The notes under the pieces are model-generated. The model was not told the DNA's origin. It was given only the letters and a program-made list of their open reading frames with translations, and searched no databases. A stretch of DNA of 25,407 nt, taken from NCBI GenBank assembly GCA_036397475.1, contig DASWIV010000245.1, positions 1 to 25,407 on the forward strand, written 5' to 3'. A program made the position numbers and the translations under genes. Positions 6,293-14,405 of the stretch are shown piece after piece. Every line of letters starts with the position of its first letter. Position 1 is the first letter of the stretch. The DNA is from DASWIV01 sp036397475 (lineage in GTDB: Bacteria > JAJVIF01 > JAPKYR01).

Positions 6293-8971
6293 TCACTGAG
6301 GCGAGTAAATTACCTCTGACATGCTTCCGTCGGGCCAGAACTCATTTTTGACGATGAAAAACACGTGAAGTTGATCGTCCGACGTAACCACCGGATACGC
6401 CGACGTCCAGTGCCATCCGAGTGGAAGCTGTTTCTCGTAAGGGCTCGATGGCTCCGACCATGTTTCCCCGCCATCGTCTGAATACACCGTGTAGACATAA
6501 GGTTCCTTGCAGTACGTGATGTAAATCCTGTCGTTTGAATCGCTGACAATTCCGACATAAGTGTCGGTAATCGCAGGAGGATAGAATCCGCCGAGAACTG
6601 TGATCGGTGTCGACCAGTTCTGGCCGCCATCGGATGAATTCGAGTACCTTAACTGCGCCGATTCAGCGAGCGACTGCTTCCACGCCGCGTGGATAACTCC
6701 CTGTGTATCGATGCACAACGACGGCGCGTCAATCTGCTCGACAAGATTCGATTCCTCTATTGTTATCAGTTCCGAATCGTTAACATCCGTTTTCGAAATT
6801 CTCACAACCCGCGCGGCTTTCATTCCGCCATTGTCCCTGGAAAATGCGACCACATGACCATTCGCGCCACGAACGGCGAAATTGCACGATGAAAATAAAA
6901 TATTGTTGTCGCCTGACAGGGATAAAAATGATCCGGGAGCGGATTCCCATGAATCGAATTCCAGTAGATCAAGCGATTTTTCAGTAGTGTAAATATGCGT
7001 GAATGAGCTGTCATCGTCAGGGAGCATTATCGACGGCAGCACGGTGGGACCAAAGCATGGCATGTAATCCCAGTTCCCGTCCTGGCCTGTCCACTTGAGC
7101 GCATGACGTTCGCCTGCGTCGCCGCCCGTTCCGTTGTATCCCGCGTACGCATTCGAGCCCGATTCTCCGGCAACAATATGAAGAAACTGGGGAGTGGTCT
7201 TGTACGCTTCTGTCTCAACACTCCACCCGACTCCCGCGTTAACCGCGAAATAAATTCCCGCTTCATTTTTGTACCATAAAACAACAAGCTTTCCATCCGG
7301 TGTTTCGACAGCCCGTGGCATTATCACTTCGCTCGCTATAAAAGTCGGATCGGACCATCCCTCTGCAGGATCGGGATTCAGCGTAATGTCGAACGGACCG
7401 CCCATTCCGGAATCAAATCCGTCCGAAACCTCGACATAGATATCGTACTCACCGACATTGTACATCGACCAGTCGACAGGCATGGTAATGTCATTTCCGG
7501 GAATCGGCTCTGTGCCATCGGGAACAATCCACCATGTCGATGTGTGAGTCTGCCCGGAATCGGGATCGTCATAAAGTGCGGTATACGTCACGTCCGTGTA
7601 TTCTTTCGTTATCGGATTCAGGTATTGTCCACCGCCCCAGATGCTATCCTCGATTCCCGTGACAACAGGAGGCGTGTTCCCGGGAATCGACGAGCTTACA
7701 TTTACATACGCCCTTGAATACGCCGCCCGGCGCGCGTCGGGATAAACGCTTCCCGGAAATCCCTGGTTGTAATTCGAACTTTCATCGCCCGCGCTCTCGA
7801 CAATCACCCAGAACTCGCTTAATCCAGCCGTTGAAGGCATGCAGTCGGGAATTTCAATTGAGTAAACAGATGAAATAAGCGAATCGGCTGACGATATCGC
7901 CGGCAATTCCGATTGCGTCCACTCCGAAATTCCCCCCGGAATAAAATTCGCTTCTATGATTATTTTTTCAATGTCGTTGATAACCGGAACGGGATCGTAA
8001 TTCGGTATTGAATCGAGCGCGCCCCAGTCGAAAACCGAAACATCCGCTCTGAATGTCCCACCGAGTTCGCCGTTCGGCTTGTGATAAAGCTCCGACCCTG
8101 TTGTCGAAAGCCCCAGATAAAACGGCTCGTCGAGATTTGCCTCTATCGGAAAATCGTTGACTTCGTACTCGTTCGGATTTCCCGTAAGAGTCGGATCTCC
8201 CATTTTCCATGACGCGATTATCGAGTATGAAAATTTGAGCTGGCCTAATGGGGTGCCAACAGGAAATTTCATCTTAAACCGCCGGATATTTGTGTTCCCA
8301 GCCCTGAACATGCCGCGCCCGAACTGGTGAAATGGCGCTGATATGAATTCCCCGAAATCATCTTCCGGATCAATTCCGTCACAGAATACTTTGTACGGAT
8401 TTATAGTCGCGTTCGGATCATGAATCGTCGATAATCCGCCGGGAATATATGAAACCAGTGGAAGTGTACTTCCCGAGAATTCTGGATAATTAAACCATCG
8501 GGTGTATCCATCCGCATTCGTGAGGAGCCCGTCATTTTCACCCGAAACACTTACGCCATTGTAATTCAGCGTCCCCGACCCGTTTGTCATCAGGACACAC
8601 CAGACATCGAAACCGTTGTATTTTGTGTTCCCGGCGAATGGGTGTGTGATTTTTACAAGTGGTTCAAGCAGCCCCTCGGTCAGGTACTTGGGAATATCAA
8701 AATCATAAACAAGGAAATCGCCGGGTATCGCTTCGACCAGTCCGGTCACATTGAACGTCGACATCGCGGTACGGTTCATCGCGACTTCGGCTTCCCCTGA
8801 ACTCTCATCAATGTATACATCCCATACAGACATCAACTGCCGGTTTGTGCCAGGTGTATTTTGAAGATTATCACTTAAGGAAGGTGATACCGGTCCGGTC
8901 AAATCCCCGCTGGAGCATCCGGCTAATAGCGTCAGAATAATCACTGTCGCGAATAAAATTTTATGTCTCAT
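6293..8971 (-). CDS. Secreted lipoprotein: family domain, PKD-like domain, Asp-box propeller
   Basis: The 892-residue precursor has a lipoprotein signal peptide (charged N-terminus, hydrophobic core, LLAGC with Cys19), so it should be lipid-anchored in the envelope. Residues 45-425 form the domain shared by the cluster: W.VYIDE, THPFAGNTKYNGFDV (109-123), GYTRWFNYPEF (155-165), IIASW (251-255) and VFDW (313-316). A PKD-like Ig-fold domain follows (about 433-532, with PPVVTGIEDS and VGEYDIYVEVSDG). The C-terminal part, about 540-892, contains two Asp boxes, SSDGGQNW (779-786) and SDDGGETW (831-838), typical of sialidase/BNR beta-propellers. Asp boxes are structural, and I see no sialidase catalytic set, so enzyme activity is not claimed. 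The ATG has GGAGG five bases upstream. Only 36 bases separate it from the upstream paralog, which suggests cotranscription. Role in adhesion or substrate binding is inference. Confidence 0.85.
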   Translation of the reverse strand: MRHKILFATVIILTLLAGCSSGDLTGPVSPSLSDNLQNTPGTNRQLMSVWDVYIDESSGEAEVAMNRTAMSTFNVTGLVEAIPGDFLVYDFDIPKYLTEGLLEPLVKITHPFAGNTKYNGFDVWCVLMTNGSGTLNYNGVSVSGENDGLLTNADGYTRWFNYPEFSGSTLPLVSYIPGGLSTIHDPNATINPYKVFCDGIDPEDDFGEFISAPFHQFGRGMFRAGNTNIRRFKMKFPVGTPLGQLKFSYSIIASWKMGDPTLTGNPNEYEVNDFPIEANLDEPFYLGLSTTGSELYHKPNGELGGTFRADVSVFDWGALDSIPNYDPVPVINDIEKIIIEANFIPGGISEWTQSELPAISSADSLISSVYSIEIPDCMPSTAGLSEFWVIVESAGDESSNYNQGFPGSVYPDARRAAYSRAYVNVSSSIPGNTPPVVTGIEDSIWGGGQYLNPITKEYTDVTYTALYDDPDSGQTHTSTWWIVPDGTEPIPGNDITMPVDWSMYNVGEYDIYVEVSDGFDSGMGGPFDITLNPDPAEGWSDPTFIASEVIMPRAVETPDGKLVVLWYKNEAGIYFAVNAGVGWSVETEAYKTTPQFLHIVAGESGSNAYAGYNGTGGDAGERHALKWTGQDGNWDYMPCFGPTVLPSIMLPDDDSSFTHIYTTEKSLDLLEFDSWESAPGSFLSLSGDNNILFSSCNFAVRGANGHVVAFSRDNGGMKAARVVRISKTDVNDSELITIEESNLVEQIDAPSLCIDTQGVIHAAWKQSLAESAQLRYSNSSDGGQNWSTPITVLGGFYPPAITDTYVGIVSDSNDRIYITYCKEPYVYTVYSDDGGETWSEPSSPYEKQLPLGWHWTSAYPVVTSDDQLHVFFIVKNEFWPDGSMSEVIYSPQ

Positions 8972-9007
8972 CTCTACCTCCGCTGAATCATGGAGTGTAA
9001 ATACATT

Positions 9008-11500
9008 TTACTTCGCTGTCAGCAGCCCTACAAATTCTCCGCCCGGACCCCCGTGGCATCCCATCCTGCTGCCGCCCGAACCGGAATCGTCCCAGTCCAA
9101 AATATCCGGATCGCCGTTCTGCGCGTTTGAGCCGGTATCGATATCGTAATCCCCATTATCGGGATCGATGTAATTTGGATTGCTTGCGATCGTTCCGGTA
9201 CCGGCGGACGCTTCACTGTAATAGTCGACCGGCACTGTAAACACATCGGTGTAATCGCATAAAACCGGTCCGGTAAACGCCTGTACCGCGCGTCCAAGGT
9301 CGGGCGGGAAACTGTTCACCGTCACATTCGAAACGATATTGTTTGTGAATGCCACATCGGAAGTCGTGTCAAACGTGAACGTGAATTCCTGCTGGATGAA
9401 AAACGCCTTGGTCACATCGATCTCATCGACCGTGTTATTTTCGACGTCGATATTGTAGCAACCGATAAATCTGAAACAGTATATGGAGATCGCGTTCTGC
9501 GTTCCCATACTTGCATCAGGCGAAATATGATGAACAAGATTATTTTTGACCGTTATCCCGGTCGTGTTGGTGACGTAGAACAGGTTGAATTCCTTAAGCG
9601 AATCGTCAGGATTTTCCCTCAGCTTCGTTACCTCATTGTTCAGAATTGATATCCCCGGACTTCCATCTGCCGACACCGCGTGGATAAATAACACGGCGAA
9701 ATCTTCCGTGTCATTTTCCATGTCGGCAAACAAACAGTTTTGAACGGTCAGATTCTGTTCATTGTTTGCCTCCACGCTTTTCAGGCCATAGAGGTTTGTT
9801 ACTTCGGTGAAGTAGCAGTCGACTATTGAATTTCCACTGCCATCTTCACACAGTACTCCTGAAGCGTACGGTGCGCTGTTTCGATATCCTCCGAATCCTA
9901 TCTTGAAGCCTTCTAATGTCGCACCCGTAACTCCATCGAACAAAACCGAAACCGTATCGTCAACTTCCGCGGCATTTATCGACGCCCTGTTGCTGCCATC
10001 GGATGTGTCGAAGTTCATCGATCTTAAATATGCGCCGTCCTTCATCGAGACATTTTCGACATAGTCATTACCACTGTCATCTACCCAGACTTCGTATCCG
10101 TCGGGAGCGTTGTCGATACCTTCCTGTATCGTGTTGTACGGATTCGCCTGCGTGCCGTTTTCAGTTCCCGACGTGTTAGAGTCATCGACATAAATTACCT
10201 GCATGGGCGATTCATGGCTGACATCCACTGTCCCGAACTGGAACGCGGCACGTGGAGTATTGTCGGGAAATTCACTGGGAAATCCCTGGTCGTACGATGC
10301 TCCTGCCGACCAGTTCGATTTCGCTACAACCTGGAACACGGGATTTTCATCTGCCTGTTTTCCTGAAATACCTTCCGAGAAATCGAGAACATACACCGAT
10401 GAATTAACACTTCCGGCTTGAGCTAGTGGTTTCAACTCGGCATTATTCAAAACCTGCATTCCACCGGGAAGGAAATCAGCGAGGATGTACATTTCCTTGA
10501 CAGCATTGTCTACTCCCTGGTGTCCGACAGATCCGCCGCGCCAGTCGAAAACTTCGACCTGCAAATTGAAAGCTCCTCCCTGATCAGTATCGTTCACGTA
10601 GTAAATTGAAGAATTCTCAGTATTGAGATAGAGGTAAAAAGGCTCCGACACATTCGCGCTGACGGGAAAATCAAATGGATCATAAACTGCCGGACTTCCT
10701 GTCAATGCAGGGTCTCCGGGTTCCCACGATGCCACTACCGCATACTGGAACTGAAGTTTCGGCAATCCAGCGATAATCGGGAACCGCATCTCGTATCGTC
10801 GTTCGTTCAGCGATCCCGCCCTGAAAATTCCACGATCGGAATCGTTTCCGGGTGTTGTTATCCAGTCATGGTAATCGTCACTGACGCCAAGTCCGTCCGC
10901 GTAAATTCTGTACGGATTAAGTGTAGCGGAAGGAGTCATTAAACTTGACAGTGCGCCTGGGGTATATTCGAAAATAGGGGGGCCCACACCGTTGAATTCC
11001 TGGTAATTGAACCAGCGCGTGTAACCGTCGGGATTCAACAGCAAGGCTTCATTTTCGCCTGCGTCCGGACCGCCGCTGTACGTCAGCCCTTCATAGCCAA
11101 GCGACGTTGCGCCGTTATGAATGAAAACTCCCCATACATCGAAACCGTTATACTGGTCAAGTCCATTGAACGGATGTTTGAGTCCGACGGTACACGATAT
11201 CAAGCCTTCTGACAGATAAGACGAAGCGTCGATGTCGGTGATTATCAGATTCCCATCCACCTTTTCCAGCGGCGAATTTACATTCGCGGTGAAACTGGCG
11301 GTACGCATCAAAACCGGGACGAGATTTCCGGATTCATCCATGTGGATATCCCATACTCCCCACGTGAATCTCGAAGTATCAGATTGTTTTACTCTGGCTG
11401 GTGAAAGGTCTGATGTGACGGGGTTTCCTCCCCCGCTGCAGCTCACTACAGTTAGGGATATAATTAATCCCCAGAAAACCAAACTGAATTTATCGGACAT
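9008..11500 (-). CDS. Secreted lipoprotein: family domain plus parallel beta-helix
   Basis: The 830-residue precursor has a lipobox (TVVSC, Cys21). Residues 45-425 are the shared domain, with WGVWDIHMDE, KHPFNGLDQYNGFDVWGVF (108-126), LLNPDGYTRWFN (154-165), VVASW (255-259) and VFDW (317-320). At residue 436 a beta-helix begins with the classical opening YVDD...GT..NPY.TIQEGID. It runs to about residue 790 with repeated N.I..N.V.N coils (for example ILNNEV, VKNNLV, VENNTV, FTNNIV). The end has a G.PDILDWDD...SRMG...GG.GG motif also found in the gene at 11781-14348. Right-handed beta-helices commonly bind or cleave polysaccharide, but no catalytic residues are identifiable, so the substrate is unknown. 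The ATG has AGGAG six bases upstream. An extended -10 lies 36 bases upstream, so this gene can start its own transcript, which would also cover 6293-8971. Confidence 0.87.
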   Translation of the reverse strand: MSDKFSLVFWGLIISLTVVSCSGGGNPVTSDLSPARVKQSDTSRFTWGVWDIHMDESGNLVPVLMRTASFTANVNSPLEKVDGNLIITDIDASSYLSEGLISCTVGLKHPFNGLDQYNGFDVWGVFIHNGATSLGYEGLTYSGGPDAGENEALLLNPDGYTRWFNYQEFNGVGPPIFEYTPGALSSLMTPSATLNPYRIYADGLGVSDDYHDWITTPGNDSDRGIFRAGSLNERRYEMRFPIIAGLPKLQFQYAVVASWEPGDPALTGSPAVYDPFDFPVSANVSEPFYLYLNTENSSIYYVNDTDQGGAFNLQVEVFDWRGGSVGHQGVDNAVKEMYILADFLPGGMQVLNNAELKPLAQAGSVNSSVYVLDFSEGISGKQADENPVFQVVAKSNWSAGASYDQGFPSEFPDNTPRAAFQFGTVDVSHESPMQVIYVDDSNTSGTENGTQANPYNTIQEGIDNAPDGYEVWVDDSGNDYVENVSMKDGAYLRSMNFDTSDGSNRASINAAEVDDTVSVLFDGVTGATLEGFKIGFGGYRNSAPYASGVLCEDGSGNSIVDCYFTEVTNLYGLKSVEANNEQNLTVQNCLFADMENDTEDFAVLFIHAVSADGSPGISILNNEVTKLRENPDDSLKEFNLFYVTNTTGITVKNNLVHHISPDASMGTQNAISIYCFRFIGCYNIDVENNTVDEIDVTKAFFIQQEFTFTFDTTSDVAFTNNIVSNVTVNSFPPDLGRAVQAFTGPVLCDYTDVFTVPVDYYSEASAGTGTIASNPNYIDPDNGDYDIDTGSNAQNGDPDILDWDDSGSGGSRMGCHGGPGGEFVGLLTAK

Positions 11501-11780
11501 GGTTAGCTCCTGTAAGCATTGTGAAGATCAGGCGTATTATACCAGTTTATAGCCTTCGATTCTCATATGAGGGGTATTCTATTGGGGAGGGTTTTGAGAT
11601 TTCAAGTATGATATCTATTATATCTTGAAGGTATTCAGCTAGAGGAAACAGGATAGGAAGGAGGATCTTCAGCTGACCTGCCCCCCCCGTTTTGTCAACG
11701 CTATTTATGCATAAAATACTTAACCATATTTAATTATAGTTATGTGAACATTAGGCAGTCAAAATTTCACGCATTTACAT
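11501..11780. other. 280-base intergenic region between two lipoprotein genes
   Basis: No gene is visible. On the minus strand the region holds the extended -10 listed separately and two more TATAAT matches (11617-11622 and 11733-11738) without good -35 partners. It also has a lone perfect TTGACA (11693-11698) and a run of eight G (C run at 11681-11688). A 6-bp inverted repeat, TTCAAG/CTTGAA (11601-11606 and 11624-11629), brackets the TATAAT at 11617. No terminator is evident after the gene ending at 11781. Confidence 0.6.
11536..11544 (-). promoter_or_regulatory. Extended -10 promoter of the 9008-11500 lipoprotein gene
   Basis: The minus strand reads TGGTATAAT, a perfect extended -10, 35 bases before the ATG. 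This gives a leader of about 28 bases that includes the AGGAG ribosome binding site. No convincing -35 is present, which fits an extended -10 promoter. Confidence 0.6.
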
Positions 11781-14348
11781 TTACCAGTCTCCGCCCTCGC
11801 CTCCGAAAGCTCCCATCCGCGACCGTGTTTCAGGATCGGTGTTATCAGGATCATTACTCGCCGGACCCGCATCGTCAAAATCTAAAAACGACGGATCTCC
11901 AAGCTGTCCCGGCGATTCCAGCGGAATGTGATAATCCAGTGTGAACAGAGGATCCTGATCCATAATTATATGGTCGCCCTCATCGACATTTAAGTACAGT
12001 GGATTCGGGATGTCTATATTGTTGAAAAGATTGTAATCAATGAACAGCGGGTCCTCGTAGGTCTCGATGTAAATAAGTCCGGAGTCGTAAAAACTGTCCG
12101 GTACCGCGGGACCCTTGACGTCCATGATTATATTGTTGGAAATCTCGTAGTTGGTAATTATATTCCCGGAACCCACATCGAACTGAATTCCGGTTACATA
12201 CTCGCCGGACTCCAGTCCGACAATTGTGTTATTGCGAATCTTCAATCCATCGAGACTGTTGTCGCTGTTTATCCTGAACATGATCCCGCGGCAGTCTGCT
12301 GAATTTGTCGTGTTTTCAGCGTCCTGCGCGTGGATGTTATAGATCAGATTGTTTTCAATGTTCCAGTTATAATACTGCCCGATTCCCACCGCCCTGAAAA
12401 ATAACGGCACCGTTTCGAGCCTGTGCCCGGGTAACCCGATATCATGAACGGTATTATGCCTTACAGTGACATCCGAATACCCAATTACATTAATTCCCCA
12501 CCCGATAGTAAATCCTGTCGGCTGATCTGAATTCGCCAGGTATTCAAGCGTGTTGCCCTCGACAAGTACCGGAAGATCGCTGTACCAGATATGCATCCCA
12601 AGAAAACTGTTTTTCGACGTGCAGTTCTTGATTACATTGTTCCTGACAGTGACACCGTCGCAGACATCGACATGCAAACCGCCAAGGTATCCGCCCTGGT
12701 CGCTTCCCGCATGCATATCGGTGATCACATTATTCTCAAAAACAAAGTTATCGGTAAGGCTGACTTCGCATCCTGTAATTTCGTCGCCCACATTATCGCC
12801 GGTATGGCGCCTGTCACCCGTAAATGTGCAATTTCGCACTGTGGCATTAGACTGATGTGTCCCCGGATCGCTGTAATCCAGCTGAATCCCGTAAAGAAAT
12901 TCATCGAATTCCCAGTTCAATCCCGGACGAATTTCCAGGTTATCAATTATCAGATCGCTTATCGCGACTCCATAAATGCTTATCGGATAATCGGTCGCTT
13001 CGCATACCGGCTGCCCGCTGTCGCCGTCGTTGCGCCAGTTCAATCCAAGCAGCCACGTGCCGTCTTGCAGGTACACCTGTTCCGTGTACGGCTCATCCGA
13101 CGGGTCTATAAAAATTTTCTCGTTGTATTCCGAGTCGTTTATGCCTTCATTGATGGTGTTGAACGGATGATCCGGAGTTCCATCTTCAGGAAGTCCCTCG
13201 TCAAGCCCCGGATAGTCCCTGTCCACATAAACACCCGGGTCCCACGGGGGTCCCTCTGCGACATGCGCGTAGATTACAAAATACGACGCCAGCGCACCGG
13301 CGTTCGCATCCTCATATTTATCATTGACAGTCAGGAGCAGCGGATAATTCCCCTTGGGCGCTTCTTTAAGATTATTCACCGGAACCGACCACTTGGATAT
13401 TGTCCCGAAATCCTGGTCCATCTCAGCTACGCGGAATCCATCGAACAGATCGGGCGCTTCGATCAGCACATTCGATATTGTCGCCGTCCCCTGCCAGTCA
13501 TAAATATCAATGGCGCAGTTCGCTTCCCCTCCATGCTCATCGAGACCTTCGCCAACTGTCGCGGTTATCCTGTACGCTTCGATTGAATTAGCCGTGATCG
13601 GAAAATCTTCCGGAATATTCACCGGCGGCGACGGAGTCGGTTTTTCCCACGACGCGTCTACCACATATCCAAACCTCACTCCGATTGCCGGAAGTTTCAG
13701 CCTGTAAGTTTCTGTTATTACATCGGTTGATAAAAACGGACGCCTGTTCGGATCGATATAAAAAGCCTTGAATGGATTCAACCTTACCGGGTAAAAAAGT
13801 TCCGTCGCTATTTTGCCCTGCTGGTAATTGAAGATCTTTGCCGCTTCAGTGAAGTCGAGTGGATTAAACAGGGTCGTCCATCCGTCAGGATTCAAAAGCC
13901 CTCCGCCGCCTTTATCCATGTTGCTCCAGTTAAGCCCGCTCGATGGAAACTCGGATGTAGAGCTGAACATTACCGTACCCCGCACATCGAATCCCGTGAA
14001 CTGGTCGAGGCCCGGAAATGGATGCCTGATCTGAACATCGATATCCAGCACTCCGTTTCCTTCAGGAGTTATTCCGGTGACCGTAAGGCAGTCAGTGCAG
14101 GGCCCGTCCTCAAGAAACGTCCGAATATTGAAATGTCCCTCGACATTTCTCACGGGAAGAACCTCGACTTCCGAATGGTCGGCGGACACATCTATCGTCC
14201 ACATTCCAAAAACTGTGCGGCTGTATCCTGTAGCTTCCCTGAAATTTATATCGGGTGTCAGGTCAGGCTGCGTTACCGGAGCGCTTCCGCCTGAACACGC
14301 GATTATTAACAGTAGAGAGATAACAACTGGAATAAGATTCAGTCTCAT
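11781..14348 (-). CDS. Secreted lipoprotein: divergent family domain plus parallel beta-helix
   Basis: The 855-residue precursor has a signal peptide ending LIIAC (Cys18). The shared domain (about 45-365) is the most divergent of the set: FGMWTIDVS, RHPFPGLDQFTGFDVRG (108-124), LLNPDGWTTLFNPLDF (151-166), VDASW (230-234) and IYDW (282-285). A beta-helix begins at about residue 373 (VYVDRDYPG, then HPFNTINEGIND). It continues to about 790 with coil motifs such as VRNCTF, FENNVI, VRNNVI, VEGNTL, IENNLI and ISNNII. The end, GDPSFLDFDD...SRMGAFGGEGG, matches the end of the 9008-11500 protein. Carbohydrate or surface binding is plausible from the fold only. The ribosome binding site is AGGTG, eight bases before the ATG. 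The 57-base gap to the upstream gene has no terminator, so the two are probably cotranscribed. Confidence 0.86.
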   Translation of the reverse strand: MRLNLIPVVISLLLIIACSGGSAPVTQPDLTPDINFREATGYSRTVFGMWTIDVSADHSEVEVLPVRNVEGHFNIRTFLEDGPCTDCLTVTGITPEGNGVLDIDVQIRHPFPGLDQFTGFDVRGTVMFSSTSEFPSSGLNWSNMDKGGGGLLNPDGWTTLFNPLDFTEAAKIFNYQQGKIATELFYPVRLNPFKAFYIDPNRRPFLSTDVITETYRLKLPAIGVRFGYVVDASWEKPTPSPPVNIPEDFPITANSIEAYRITATVGEGLDEHGGEANCAIDIYDWQGTATISNVLIEAPDLFDGFRVAEMDQDFGTISKWSVPVNNLKEAPKGNYPLLLTVNDKYEDANAGALASYFVIYAHVAEGPPWDPGVYVDRDYPGLDEGLPEDGTPDHPFNTINEGINDSEYNEKIFIDPSDEPYTEQVYLQDGTWLLGLNWRNDGDSGQPVCEATDYPISIYGVAISDLIIDNLEIRPGLNWEFDEFLYGIQLDYSDPGTHQSNATVRNCTFTGDRRHTGDNVGDEITGCEVSLTDNFVFENNVITDMHAGSDQGGYLGGLHVDVCDGVTVRNNVIKNCTSKNSFLGMHIWYSDLPVLVEGNTLEYLANSDQPTGFTIGWGINVIGYSDVTVRHNTVHDIGLPGHRLETVPLFFRAVGIGQYYNWNIENNLIYNIHAQDAENTTNSADCRGIMFRINSDNSLDGLKIRNNTIVGLESGEYVTGIQFDVGSGNIITNYEISNNIIMDVKGPAVPDSFYDSGLIYIETYEDPLFIDYNLFNNIDIPNPLYLNVDEGDHIIMDQDPLFTLDYHIPLESPGQLGDPSFLDFDDAGPASNDPDNTDPETRSRMGAFGGEGGDW

Positions 14349-14405
14349 TTTTCAACACCTGCGTGAAAGAGCTTAATTTATACGCGTCCGCTTAAAAACT
14401 GTTGC

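Noticed and set aside
6293..8971. Active sialidase
   Set aside because: Asp boxes alone are structural repeats of many propellers, and no catalytic arginine triad or nucleophile arrangement could be identified.
12591..13586. Long plus-strand open frame of 331 codons
   Set aside because: It is the antisense shadow of the beta-helix lipoprotein gene, with no start signals and no recognisable domain.
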